Source: a virus. From it: a stretch of DNA of 47,941 bases. Under the pieces are notes generated by a model. It saw only the letters and a list, made by a program, of their open reading frames with translations, was not told the DNA's origin and ran no database searches. Shown piece after piece: positions 1-6,267 of this stretch. The first letter of the stretch is position 1. Every line of letters starts with the position of its first letter. The position numbers were made by a program, and so were the translations under genes. The DNA lies in the IMG/VR virus record IMGVR_UViG_3300033571_002930, positions 1 through 47,941 of that record, one strand, 5' to 3'.

Positions 1-53
1 CTCACGCCTTTTTTCTTGTCTAACTTGTTAGCCAACTGAGTGAACTTGCTCAT
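1..53 (-). CDS. Partial small basic protein, runs off left edge
   Basis: Only the first 17 codons lie in the window. The frame opens at the ATG complementary to 51-53 and continues past base 1. Visible residues are MSKFTQLANKLDKKKGV, lysine-rich. This resembles the start of short basic proteins often seen in structural regions of environmental phages, but that is a recalled resemblance. It starts 4 bases after the stop of the preceding minus-strand gene, so it is probably co-transcribed with the small late genes to its right. Confidence 0.6.
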   Translation of the reverse strand, partial: MSKFTQLANKLDKKKGV

Positions 54-57
54 ATGA

Positions 58-396
58 TTATACTTTAGATACTCTTTTGCCCATACCAACCCTTGACTTC
101 TCTGCCTTCTTAGCCTTGAGTTTTGATGGTGATATCTCAGACTTTGTCTTGGGCGTCTGAGATGAAACCCTTTTTGTCGGCCTGCAATACTCATTCTTCC
201 CTCCTGCACCACATGCCTTACCTGTTCTTGTGTCTACCCACTTCTCGTTCTGCCACCTTTTTAATGACGTTCCCTCCTCTGTTTTCCTGACACTACCTGA
301 TGACTTCCTGCATTTAGCAATAGCCTGTGACGCCCTCGCCGAAGGGAACACGTCATACTGTGCTTTTACTTTTCTATAACAGGCGTCTTTTGGCAT
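58..396 (-). CDS. DUF5872-like basic protein
   Basis: A 112-residue, strongly basic protein with a VFPSARASQAIAKCRK segment near the start, a KRWQNEKWVDTRTGK core, a CGAGGK...YCRP cysteine pair and a lysine-rich tail with GMGKRV. This matches my memory of the DUF5872 family, found in phages and in large eukaryotic viruses. No activity is known; its charge suggests nucleic-acid or capsid association, which is inference. The ATG overlaps the stop of the upstream 40-residue gene (TAATG), so the two are translationally coupled in a cluster of small late genes. Confidence 0.8.
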   Translation of the reverse strand: MPKDACYRKVKAQYDVFPSARASQAIAKCRKSSGSVRKTEEGTSLKRWQNEKWVDTRTGKACGAGGKNEYCRPTKRVSSQTPKTKSEISPSKLKAKKAEKSRVGMGKRVSKV

Positions 397-518
397 TACT
401 TTTTCTTTTTTACAGGCATACTTGCGTTACCCTTTAAAAACTTCATAGGTCCATCTAATGATTTCTTAGATTCAAACTTAGCAGCTTTCTTTACTATTTT
501 CTTCATTGATGTTGCCAT
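396..518 (-). CDS. Small basic protein (40 aa)
   Basis: A 40-codon frame from the ATG complementary to 516-518 to the TAA complementary to 396-398, which overlaps the start of the next gene. The product begins MATSMKKIVKKAAKF, has a central SLDGPMKFLKG segment and ends VKKKK; about a third of it is lysine. It fills the gap between two better supported genes with a 4-base spacer upstream, which supports it being real. Function unknown. Similar short basic proteins accompany DUF5872/DUF6321 genes in phage late regions as I recall. Confidence 0.6.
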   Translation of the reverse strand: MATSMKKIVKKAAKFESKKSLDGPMKFLKGNASMPVKKKK

Positions 519-522
519 AGTA

Positions 523-813
523 TTAGTATTTTCCTTTTCTACCTTTAGGATTAGATGTTGTTGAACCTCCGGGTCCTGCCCATAGGTTCTTACAAGCCCA
601 ATATCTTGGTGTCAGTTTGTCGTTTGCTGTGTCGCAACCATGTCTAGCCTTGAAGCTCTTGCGAGCAGCAGCGCTATAGTTGTTGCCGTAACCTTTAGCT
701 CCGAAGTGGAGGAGTTTTTCTTCTCCCCCACTACAGGCCTTAACCATCTTCTTCTTACCTGCTTTATCAGAAGGGACAGGACGGTTGCATTTCATTTTTG
801 ACTTGTCAGCCAT
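523..813 (-). CDS. DUF6321-like small basic protein
   Basis: A 96-residue basic protein beginning MADKSKMKCNRPVPSD, followed by VKACSGGEEKLLHFGAKGYG, a KSFKARHGCDTAN segment and LTPRYWACKNLWAG, ending in a glycine/lysine tail. The combination of a KMKCN start, K(A)CxGG, RFG/HFG and KARH followed by YWA is what I recall for the DUF6321 family of phage proteins. It contains four cysteines, possibly metal-binding. The start lies 2 bases from the stop of the upstream 57-residue gene. The role is unknown; position suggests a virion or late function. Confidence 0.75.
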   Translation of the reverse strand: MADKSKMKCNRPVPSDKAGKKKMVKACSGGEEKLLHFGAKGYGNNYSAAARKSFKARHGCDTANDKLTPRYWACKNLWAGPGGSTTSNPKGRKGKY

Positions 814-814
814 A

Positions 815-988
815 TCAGATACCTTTTAAAGGTCTGCGAAAATCTCTGCTCTGATGACCAATTTGCTTTACAACAGGCTTAGCCTTGTTAGCATTTGGTA
901 AGTTAGTAGGAACTGTTTGGTTGGTAACCTTCACTTCTACTTCAACAGGAGCTTCTTCTTCTTTCTTTTTTCTTTTCAGTACTCCCAT
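815..988 (-). CDS. Small basic protein (57 aa)
   Basis: A 57-codon frame from the ATG complementary to 986-988 to a TGA at 815-817. The product starts MGVLKRKKKEEEAPVEVEVKV, then NQTVPTNLPNANKAK and ends GHQSRDFRRPLKGI: a charged, low-complexity N-terminus with a basic tail and no hydrophobic segment. It lies head-to-tail with its neighbours (1 base before the next gene, 4 bases after the previous stop), which is the main support for it being a gene. Function unknown. Confidence 0.6.
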   Translation of the reverse strand: MGVLKRKKKEEEAPVEVEVKVTNQTVPTNLPNANKAKPVVKQIGHQSRDFRRPLKGI

Positions 989-992
989 CTTA

Positions 993-1166
993 TTAGTATT
1001 TAGGTTTTACTGATTTTTTCTTTGCAGCAGTCATTACTTTCTTAGTAGTGCCTTTACCGCCTTTCATTCCTGCGGTTTCCTTAACCATTTTAGATGTCTT
1101 TGTACCACCACTAGGCATTTGCATGCGAGATGATGCGGGCAAATTCGGAGAAGATTTACTTTTCAT
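993..1166 (-). CDS. Small basic protein (57 aa)
   Basis: A 57-codon frame from the ATG complementary to 1164-1166 to the TAA at 993-995. The product begins MKSKSSPNLPASSRMQMPSG and ends with KKVMTAAKKKSVKPKY, rich in Lys, Ser, Gly and Met and probably disordered. It overlaps the end of the upstream membrane-protein gene by 11 bases, as is common in this cluster. Function unknown; basic, Gly/Lys-rich small proteins in late clusters may bind DNA or the capsid, but nothing here proves it. Confidence 0.55.
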   Translation of the reverse strand: MKSKSSPNLPASSRMQMPSGGTKTSKMVKETAGMKGGKGTTKKVMTAAKKKSVKPKY

Positions 1167-1458
1167 TGTTATCTTTTTTGTTGTTTATAAAATATTTCCA
1201 ATGGAAGATTGCGGCCCAAAGGAACAGCAATCCGAGACCAATATTAAGCAAAATATCTGAGAAAGTTGGAGTGTATAGAGTTAATATGTCAAAAAATGCA
1301 CCTGCGGCAGTAGCGCATAAGGCTATTTTTATCATCCAATGCTCCAATAAGTTCAGTCTATTTATAATCTCATTGTGTCTTCCAAAGACCCCTATGATGA
1401 ACATAATCATGCTGAAAAGCATGATAAGATTAGCTATTAGGTTTATTGCTGTGGCCAT
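1156..1458 (-). CDS. Small integral membrane protein
   Basis: A 100-residue protein with three or four hydrophobic segments (about residues 3-25, 41-60 and 66-92), ending in a short charged tail KYFINNKKDNNEK. It overlaps the upstream holin-like gene by 29 bases and the downstream small gene by 11 bases. Size, multiple membrane spans and position beside a holin-like gene suggest a lysis accessory (second holin, antiholin or spanin-like role), which is inference. No recognised family motif. No endolysin is visible in the window to complete a lysis cassette. Confidence 0.65.
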   Translation of the reverse strand: MATAINLIANLIMLFSMIMFIIGVFGRHNEIINRLNLLEHWMIKIALCATAAGAFFDILTLYTPTFSDILLNIGLGLLFLWAAIFHWKYFINNKKDNNEK

Positions 1459-1732
1459 TTTTAAAGATTTTAAAAGTAATCAATTCTACCCCTTTTAATC
1501 CCAAAAAACCAAGGATAAAGGCTATCGAAAATTTATAGTTTGATTTATTTATGCTAAGTAAATCTGCTACGATAGGTGTAAGGTAATTAGCTGAAGCAAT
1601 ACCCGCAATAATTGAGGTCAGTGTTTGCTTTAGATTATCTGCTGATGTTTTACCTACAAGCAAAAGACTACCAAAAAACCCTGCCACAGCTAGGCCAATG
1701 TTTATACCTAAGTCTTTCAGTATATCCGACAT
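1430..1732 (-). CDS. Holin-like membrane protein
   Basis: A 100-residue protein with hydrophobic segments at about residues 7-27 and 70-88, a central segment SIIAGIASANYLTPIVADLL and a polar C-terminus. The pattern GFFG, then ASANYLTPIV, then IAFILGFLGLKGVE resembles a group of phage holins or holin-like proteins I recall from Bacteroidota phages. A holin would make the inner-membrane lesion that times lysis. It is the first gene of the left minus-strand block and diverges from a plus gene 41 bases away, so its promoter should lie in that AT-rich gap, though no clear promoter match was seen. Confidence 0.65.
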   Translation of the reverse strand: MSDILKDLGINIGLAVAGFFGSLLLVGKTSADNLKQTLTSIIAGIASANYLTPIVADLLSINKSNYKFSIAFILGFLGLKGVELITFKIFKNGHSNKPNS

Positions 1733-1773
1733 ATTGAGTATTTTTACAAAACAAAAATAATAAATTAAATTAA

Positions 1774-2208
1774 ATGAAAAAGGACTACCTAAAGTATTGG
1801 AAAGTCATCCGTGAATTTACCAAAAAGAAGTACAATATCTCTCAGGCGGACCTAGACATGCTCCTGTTCCTCTACTCCGAAGAGTACTTCAGTCACGACG
1901 ACTTCACGAGATTCAACAAGTTGCTCACTTGGAACAAAAAGCGGTTCTACGACCTAATGAAAGAAAAGTGGATTGAAAAGTTCAGAGAAAAGAATGGTAG
2001 AAAGAAAGCACTATACACCATCACATACAAGTGCAGACGTGTAATTGGCGACCTGTATAAAAGGTTGGAAGGAGAAGAAATCCCTGAGACAGGAGAGAAT
2101 AACCCCATGTTCCTCAAGGGAGGCAACCACAGGGACATGCTCTACAAGAACTATATCATGAAGATGAACGAGGCTACAAGACAACGACGATATGATGCTC
2201 TTGAATGA
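1774..2208 (+). CDS. Winged-helix-like phage protein, putative regulator
   Basis: A 144-residue basic protein. Residues 20-75 (SQADLDMLLFLYSEEYFSHD to KWIEKFREKNGRKKALY) look like a winged helix: helices, a KRFYDLMKEKWIEKFR recognition-like helix and a YTITYK wing strand. A NPMFLKGG segment follows and the C-terminus is basic. I recall close relatives in marine Bacteroidota phages next to chaperonin genes. It is the only plus-strand gene between two minus-strand blocks. It diverges from the holin-like gene and its end overlaps the convergent groES stop by 35 bases. A transcriptional switch role is inference. Confidence 0.7.
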   Translation: MKKDYLKYWKVIREFTKKKYNISQADLDMLLFLYSEEYFSHDDFTRFNKLLTWNKKRFYDLMKEKWIEKFREKNGRKKALYTITYKCRRVIGDLYKRLEGEEIPETGENNPMFLKGGNHRDMLYKNYIMKMNEATRQRRYDALE

Positions 2209-2431
2209 TGGTATACTGCTCGTCGTTTATCATCATCGTAAAGCCATGCGCCTTATCGTAGTAGATGACATCGCCTTCGTGAATTACCAACACGTCGGTA
2301 CCGGGGTTGACAACAACCCCTTTTTTGTATCTCAGTTGGTCGGCATCCTTGCCCGACAGCAACAATCCTGACGCCGTCTTTACCTCTTCGTCTATTGACT
2401 TGATGATGATGTTTTTTCCTATCGCTTTCAT
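2174..2431 (-). CDS. groES: GroES-like co-chaperonin
   Basis: An 85-residue protein. The start is the ATG complementary to 2429-2431, chosen because it forms an ATGA overlap with the upstream nuclease stop and gives the family's usual N-terminus (MKAIGKNIII); the frame is open further upstream. Visible features are a mobile-loop-like ASGLLLSG (residues 20-27, hydrophobic tripeptide LLL in place of IVL), RYKKGVVVNPGTDV, and EGDVIYYDKAHG strands ending in a VVVL tail. GroES caps the GroEL ring and closes the folding chamber. It is the last gene of the chaperonin operon. It is shorter than E. coli GroES (97 residues), like other phage co-chaperonins. Confidence 0.9.
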   Translation of the reverse strand: MKAIGKNIIIKSIDEEVKTASGLLLSGKDADQLRYKKGVVVNPGTDVLVIHEGDVIYYDKAHGFTMMINDEQYTIIQEHHIVVVL

Positions 2432-2811
2432 TGTATCCTGTATTTTTCGTATCTGTGATTGCAATTTTCCCTGTGCGGGTATAGTTTTATTGACTGAGCG
2501 GTTATATCCTCTATCGGTATGATATACCATGCATCCTCAGGTATCACATATGCTGCTATAAAGTCAATGCTCTCCTTGCTATACTTAACCTTCCCTTTTG
2601 TGCCCGAAGACACGATGCAGTTGTAGTAGTGATTAGGATTCGCCTTGTTCAGATACTGCGTAGACTTTACCTGAATCCGTATCAGACAACCTTTGATGTC
2701 TATTATCATGTCATACTTGGCAATGTCAAACAAAGGCTTTGAGACGGCTATGCCCTGCTCCATACAAAGCAAAGCAAATTTAATCTCGGCTATATTTCCG
2801 TTGTTAGTCAA
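2428..2811 (-). CDS. PD-(D/E)XK nuclease-like protein (PDDEXK_5 type)
   Basis: A 127-residue protein with a compact nuclease core: Glu9 in GNIAEIKFALLCMEQG, Asp34 in KYDMIID and Gln47/Lys49 in IRIQVKST, in the order used by the group I intron endonuclease/resolvase-like PDDEXK_5 family. Such enzymes cleave DNA with Mg2+; whether this one is a resolvase or another nuclease is unknown. The start is unusual: no ATG precedes the conserved N-terminus. The likely start is TTG at 2811-2809, directly after the TGA of the zinc-ribbon gene and in the same frame. The stop overlaps the groES start. Confidence 0.8.
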   Translation of the reverse strand: MTNNGNIAEIKFALLCMEQGIAVSKPLFDIAKYDMIIDIKGCLIRIQVKSTQYLNKANPNHYYNCIVSSGTKGKVKYSKESIDFIAAYVIPEDAWYIIPIEDITAQSIKLYPHRENCNHRYEKYRIQ

Positions 2812-3243
2812 TCATAGGTTGTCGGTAACCCATATAGGGTATGGCGCTCCAAAGTTCTCGCCAATTACATCAAAGTACAAATGCCCATAAGCCGTCTCCT
2901 CATCTAACCCTTCTTTCATGAGAATCTTAATGCACTTTGCAATTGAATATACCAACCGCATACTCTCCTCGTCGATACCAATTATAGCCTCGTCAAATTT
3001 GTTTACCCTGATAATCTTCTCTTCAGGAAACTCCTCAATAATCTTTTTCAGCATCTTGTCAGTATCTCTTTTGACCGTCGTCATCTTGTGACATGACGGA
3101 CACTCAACCCTGTCGACATACTTGATGTCAACCTTTCCGTCGGGCCACACAATTTGGTCACTCTCTATGATGGCCACCCACTTGTGACCACATATCAAGC
3201 ACTCAGCGTGCGGCACCACCTCATATACTACTCCTACTCTCAT
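2812..3243 (-). CDS. Zinc-ribbon protein of the chaperonin operon
   Basis: A 143-residue protein with a probable N-terminal zinc ribbon: Cys15-x2-Cys18 (AECLICGHKW) and Cys48-x2-Cys51 (VECPSCHK). A mostly helical, mixed-charge C-terminal part contains EEFPEEKII and MRLVYSIAKCIKILMKEG. The first 23 bases overlap the end of groEL. Its stop codon is followed directly, in the same frame, by the TTG that begins the nuclease. I do not recognise the family. The conserved operon position suggests a partner or substrate of the chaperonin or nuclease, which is speculation. Confidence 0.75.
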   Translation of the reverse strand: MRVGVVYEVVPHAECLICGHKWVAIIESDQIVWPDGKVDIKYVDRVECPSCHKMTTVKRDTDKMLKKIIEEFPEEKIIRVNKFDEAIIGIDEESMRLVYSIAKCIKILMKEGLDEETAYGHLYFDVIGENFGAPYPIWVTDNL

Positions 3244-4825
3244 ATGAACGTGCCATTGTGATTATTGCATTTGTGCTCAGTATCGTCACCGCCACACTCA
3301 CAGCATTCTGCAAAGCCGACCTCGTCACCTTCACAGGGTCAATCACTCCCATCTCAATCAAGTCACCCTTCAAACCCGTTTTCAAATTATAGCCCTCTCC
3401 GAGGCTCTCTGTGCCATCGTAGATGTTTTTGGCATCTAACCCTGCATTTTCTAATATCTGCGCTCTAGGAGCCTGTAATGCAGCGTGGAGCATATTCATC
3501 GCTACAACTGTCTCAGGATTGTCATTCGGCTTAAGCGATAATGCACTTATCTCGGCGAGTGCCTTGCCTGCCCCGGGAAGTATCCCTTCCTCAAGAGCCG
3601 ACCTTACCGCCATCACCGCATCCTCAACCCTATCGTACAGCTCCTTCTGCTCAAGGTCAGTGTTGCCACCAACATAAATCACCCCGATGCCACCTGAGAG
3701 TGAGGCGATACGTTCAAGTAAAAAGTCTTTGTCGTTCTTCTTGGTGGCTTGTGCATGGGCCTCCCAAAGTTGTTTGATGCGCTCATTAATTTTATCCTCA
3801 CTACTACGCAGCGAGGATTTAAGAACTATGGTCTTATCCCTGCTCACGATGACCTTGGCCGCATGGCCCAAGTCACCGTAGTTAATCAAGCTCAAGTCGT
3901 CACCCGTCTTCTCGCTGAAGTACTTGGCACCCACGCTAAGCGCAATGTCCTGCATCAGCTCGTGTTGCTTGTACCCAAAGTTGGGCGGAGCGACAGCCAC
4001 CACCTTCAGGTTCCCCTTCACCACATTCGCAGCCAACGTGTTCACCACGTTCGTTCCGCAAGGAGAGATAATCAGCAGCTTCTTGCCCTCAGTGATGATT
4101 GGTTTCAAAACCATCTCAATCTGCAATATGTTCGCTATCTCAGTGTCAGCCACCAACACCATCACATCCTCAAAAACACACTCGTCCTTCTTGTGGTCGT
4201 TTATGAACAACGGGCTCAAATACCCCCTGTCAAATTTCATACCCTTGGTCGTCTCAGCATACGTCTCACTCGTCTGACTCTTCTCAACCGTCACAATACC
4301 ACTACGCCCCACATCCTTGTAAACCTCGCCAATTATCTTGCCTATCGACTTGTCATTGTTCGCACTAATCGTCGCTACGTCCACCAACATCTTGTTCGTC
4401 AACTTGCGTGCCCTGTCCTTGAGATTGTCCACCACCATCTCACTCATCTCCACCAACGACCTCAACACCGCCGTCCTGTTCATGCTCGGCTCTATCAAAG
4501 CCATCCCACTCTTTACCAACGCCTCTGTCAGCACAATCGCTGTAGTCGTCCCGTCACCCGCACTCGTCGCCGTCTTGTCTGCCGCCTCCTTCATCATCTT
4601 CACCGCCAAGTTCTCAATCGGGTCCAACAGCTCAATAGCCTTGGCCACCGTCACACCATCCTTGGTGACCGTGATGCCATGCGTGTGCTGAGGAGACTCA
4701 ATCAACACCGTGTTACCGTTAGGGCCCAAAGTGCTCTTCACAGCACGGGCCATCTTGTCTATGCCATCTGCCAAGCGCTTCTGCGCCTGAGAGGCAAACT
4801 CTAATTCTTTGGGAGAATATTCCAT
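3221..4825 (-). CDS. groEL: GroEL chaperonin (Cpn60), phage-encoded
   Basis: A 534-residue group I chaperonin (E. coli GroEL is 548). The nucleotide-binding motifs TLGPNG (32-37), KDGVTV (55-60) and GDGTTT (90-95) are intact. The Asp needed for ATP hydrolysis is present as Asp402 in RVEDAVMAVRSALEEG. The usual GGG after it is GAG (418-420). The C-terminus ends in ...SYESRSSI and lacks the GGM-repeat tail. GroEL folds proteins in its ring cavity with GroES; phage copies may help fold capsid or tail proteins. The gene has its own promoter match 20 bases upstream and overlaps the next gene by 23 bases. Confidence 0.97.
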   Translation of the reverse strand: MEYSPKELEFASQAQKRLADGIDKMARAVKSTLGPNGNTVLIESPQHTHGITVTKDGVTVAKAIELLDPIENLAVKMMKEAADKTATSAGDGTTTAIVLTEALVKSGMALIEPSMNRTAVLRSLVEMSEMVVDNLKDRARKLTNKMLVDVATISANNDKSIGKIIGEVYKDVGRSGIVTVEKSQTSETYAETTKGMKFDRGYLSPLFINDHKKDECVFEDVMVLVADTEIANILQIEMVLKPIITEGKKLLIISPCGTNVVNTLAANVVKGNLKVVAVAPPNFGYKQHELMQDIALSVGAKYFSEKTGDDLSLINYGDLGHAAKVIVSRDKTIVLKSSLRSSEDKINERIKQLWEAHAQATKKNDKDFLLERIASLSGGIGVIYVGGNTDLEQKELYDRVEDAVMAVRSALEEGILPGAGKALAEISALSLKPNDNPETVVAMNMLHAALQAPRAQILENAGLDAKNIYDGTESLGEGYNLKTGLKGDLIEMGVIDPVKVTRSALQNAVSVAVTILSTNAIITMARSYESRSSI

Positions 4826-4844
4826 TTGATTCGATTTTGTAAAA

Positions 4845-4875
4845 CAAATTTAGTCATTGCATACCATCCTGCAAA
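4845..4875 (-). promoter_or_regulatory. Bacteroidota-type promoter for groEL
   Basis: On the minus strand a TTTG element (4875-4872, within a T-run) is followed after 19 bases by TAAATTTG (4852-4845), matching the Bacteroidota consensus TTTG/TAnnTTTG. It sits 20 bases before the groEL ATG and overlaps the last codons of the upstream protease gene, so groEL could be transcribed independently of that gene. Confidence 0.6.
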
Positions 4876-5135
4876 AAAATTTCCTCATCGCCATCTACAC
4901 GCCTATACCCCTCAGCCCATAAAAGCAAAGTCAAAGCAACTGACACCCTCACCACCTCCTCCTCGTCTGCCTCAGGCAGAAGAAGATGCACCGCCTCGTG
5001 AACCAATATCTCCAAATGCTTCTTCCCCTTCAACCTCGCATCCAACTCAATCAAATTATCACCAATGTGAGCAAGCCCCCAAACCTTCTCCCTACCCAAT
5101 TTTGTGTAAACCACTTTGATGCGATTTCTTGCCAT
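4854..5135 (-). CDS. Small HExxH zinc metalloprotease-like protein
   Basis: A 93-residue protein with one clear motif, LVHEAVHLLLPE: His46, Glu47 and His50 of an HExxH zinc site, in a helix after the strand DNLIELDARLKGKKHLEI. Acidic EADEEEV follows and could supply the third ligand. The layout resembles minimal SprT/IrrE-like phage peptidases, and I recall close relatives in Bacteroidota phages. It is first in the chaperonin cluster, 28 bases ahead of groEL. A TAAATTTG match (5147-5140) lies close to its start but has no upstream TTTG partner. Substrate unknown. Confidence 0.8.
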   Translation of the reverse strand: MARNRIKVVYTKLGREKVWGLAHIGDNLIELDARLKGKKHLEILVHEAVHLLLPEADEEEVVRVSVALTLLLWAEGYRRVDGDEEIFLQDGMQ

Positions 5136-5149
5136 AAACCAAATTTATA

Positions 5150-5303
5150 CCGAAATGTCGAATTTTTTCTTCCCTATCTCTCTCTCTCTCTCTATTATTA
5201 TTATTATTTTTTTATGACTATAAAAGAAAGAAAAAATCAACATTATTGACATTAGTATTGATAATCAATTAGTTAGTGAAAAATAATCGTCGTAAAAACG
5301 ACA
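5150..5303 (+). repeat. 150-bp imperfect repeat, copy 1 (origin/operator-like)
   Basis: First copy of a sequence that recurs at 16530-16686 upstream of the primase. Shared blocks in order: CGAAATGTC; a pyrimidine-rich run; TTATTATTATTATTTTT; ATGACTATAAAAGAAAGA; AACATTATTGACAT; an inverted repeat ATTGAT-A-ATCAAT (5257-5269); AGTTAGT; and repeated ACGAC units. This copy adds a perfect hairpin GTCGT-AAAA-ACGAC (5289-5302) nested inside TCGTCG...CGACGA (5287-5316). It lies in a gene-free stretch between two minus genes. A binding site for a replication or regulatory protein is likely; the exact role is inferred. Confidence 0.75.
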
Positions 5304-5331
5304 CCACTAACGACGAATTTATACATAATTG

Positions 5332-5362
5332 CAAAAAAAAAGCAGGACTTAGAAAAGTCCCG
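5332..5362 (-). terminator. Rho-independent terminator after the 72-aa gene
   Basis: On the minus strand the stem GGACTT/AAGTCC with loop TTCT is followed by TGC and a run of nine T residues. It lies 28 bases past the stop of the gene at 5391-5609 and separates that gene from the chaperonin cluster. Confidence 0.8.
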
Positions 5363-5390
5363 CCCAAATCAAACGAGTAAAACCACACAA

Positions 5391-5609
5391 TTAAAACACA
5401 AATTTTTTCATATCCTCTGCTCTGTTGATGCCCTGAGCGACGATTTCGATCTTTTCTTGGCGTCTGATTTCCTTCTTCATGTCGGAAATTTGCTTGATTC
5501 CTGTCTGACCACATGGACGATTATTAATCAACATCCCGTCCTTAACAGTCAAACCGTATCCCGAACCCTTTTGCTGATAAATGCTGTTAGACAAATTTAA
5601 TCTTGGCAT
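5391..5609 (-). CDS. Conserved-looking small protein of unknown function
   Basis: A 72-residue basic protein. The N-terminal half has MPRLNLSNSIYQQKGSGYG followed by LTVKDGMLINNRPCGQ, suggesting short beta strands. The C-terminal half, DMKKEIRRQEKIEIVAQG to the end, is helical and charged. I do not recognise a family. It is a stand-alone transcription unit: a TATATTTG box lies 20 bases upstream on the minus strand and an intrinsic terminator lies just downstream. That isolation in the regulatory region suggests an early or regulatory protein, but this is inference. Confidence 0.65.
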   Translation of the reverse strand: MPRLNLSNSIYQQKGSGYGLTVKDGMLINNRPCGQTGIKQISDMKKEIRRQEKIEIVAQGINRAEDMKKFVF

Positions 5610-5629
5610 AGTAAAATATTTTAGTTAGT

Positions 5630-5637
5630 CAAATATA
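5630..5637 (-). promoter_or_regulatory. TATATTTG (-7) box for the 72-aa gene
   Basis: The minus strand reads TATATTTG, a perfect TAnnTTTG box, 20 bases before the ATG at 5609. No TTTG element is found 19-20 bases further upstream, so this is a half match, supported mainly by position. Confidence 0.45.
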
Positions 5638-5771
5638 CACCCTTTTATCGGATGGTTTCCGATGAAAGACTCATTTTATATCAGATGCCATGAATGTGGG
5701 GGTAATATACCCGTTTTGCGATTCGGCACCCGAAATGGAAACCGAAAAAAAAATTAGGGGGTGGGGGATCC

Positions 5772-5916
5772 TTTCGTGTACGCGTCACCGATATTTTGGC
5801 GTTTTCGTGTACGGGTGTGCGTTAGTACATTCGTTTCACCTATCCGTCCCCGTTAGTCCCCTTTCGTCTACGCGTCCCCGTTAGTCAGCCCGTTTCGTGT
5901 GTTCATCCCCGTTAGT
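5772..5916. repeat. Five imperfect tandem repeats of about 30 bp in divergent region
   Basis: Five diverged units starting at about 5772, 5802, 5831, 5861 and 5891, with composite consensus TTTCGTGTACGCGTC followed by CCCGTTAGT. The GTTAGT ends of units 2-5 fall at 5821, 5852, 5880 and 5911, spaced 31, 28 and 31 bases. The block contains no convincing gene and lies between the leftward gene ending its leader near 5640 and the rightward early promoter near 6215. Iterated sites like this are typical of replication origins or of operators for a repeatedly binding regulator; which applies is not decidable here. Confidence 0.75.
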
Positions 5917-5949
5917 ATAACGGCTTCGCATACACGAAAAAAATAAAAA

Positions 5950-6124
5950 ACTAACAAATGTTAGTTAGTTTTCGCATAGGGGCAATACCCCCTCCCAAAA
6001 TTTAGGTTCTTTATTTTTCGTCTATCCCTATCCGTTACTAGCCATTACATTTTCATTTCTAATTTTTTCGCCTATTCATTAAATTATTTCAAATGAAATA
6101 GTTAGTTTTTTAGATGGCATCTAA
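5950..6124. promoter_or_regulatory. Cluster of three operator-like palindromes
   Basis: Three perfect inverted repeats in the AT-rich stretch before the early promoter: ACTAAC-AAAT-GTTAGT (5950-5965), TATTTCA-AA-TGAAATA (6085-6100) and TTAGATG-G-CATCTAA (6110-6124). The first reuses the GTTAGT end of the neighbouring tandem repeats. Their sequences differ, so different proteins may bind. The rest of 5640-6190 shows no gene I can support. Confidence 0.5.
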
Positions 6125-6190
6125 CAAAATAGTCATTTCATTGAATAAAAACGAAATTTTTAATAAAAAACAAAAAAAACACAAAAAAAA

Positions 6191-6222
6191 TTTTGTAGTG
6201 TTAAAATAGTGTCTTATATTTG
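6191..6222 (+). promoter_or_regulatory. Early promoter, Bacteroidota type
   Basis: TTTTG (6191-6195) and TATATTTG (6215-6222) are separated by 19 bases, a full match to the TTTG/TAnnTTTG consensus. Transcription should start near 6228, giving a leader of about 75 bases that carries the first copy of the GAGTGTCTT hairpin before the gene at 6302. Confidence 0.8.
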
Positions 6223-6267
6223 TATTGTCAATCGGGGAAGTAGACACTCCCCAAAAATTAACAAACC

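Noticed and set aside
1048-1498. Plus-strand frames of 70 and 122 codons
   Set aside because: Antisense to the small late genes with no protein-like features.
3749-4804. 351-codon open frame antisense to groEL (and several shorter ones at 3265-4691)
   Set aside because: Product is His/Leu/Arg/Gln-rich with no motif and arises from codon bias of groEL on the opposite strand.
5140-5147. TAAATTTG as promoter of the small protease gene
   Set aside because: Only 4 bases from the start codon and no TTTG partner; would give an almost leaderless mRNA.
5690-5884. 64-codon plus frame over the tandem repeats
   Set aside because: It reads through repeats, has no A-rich leader and gives a repeat-derived peptide.
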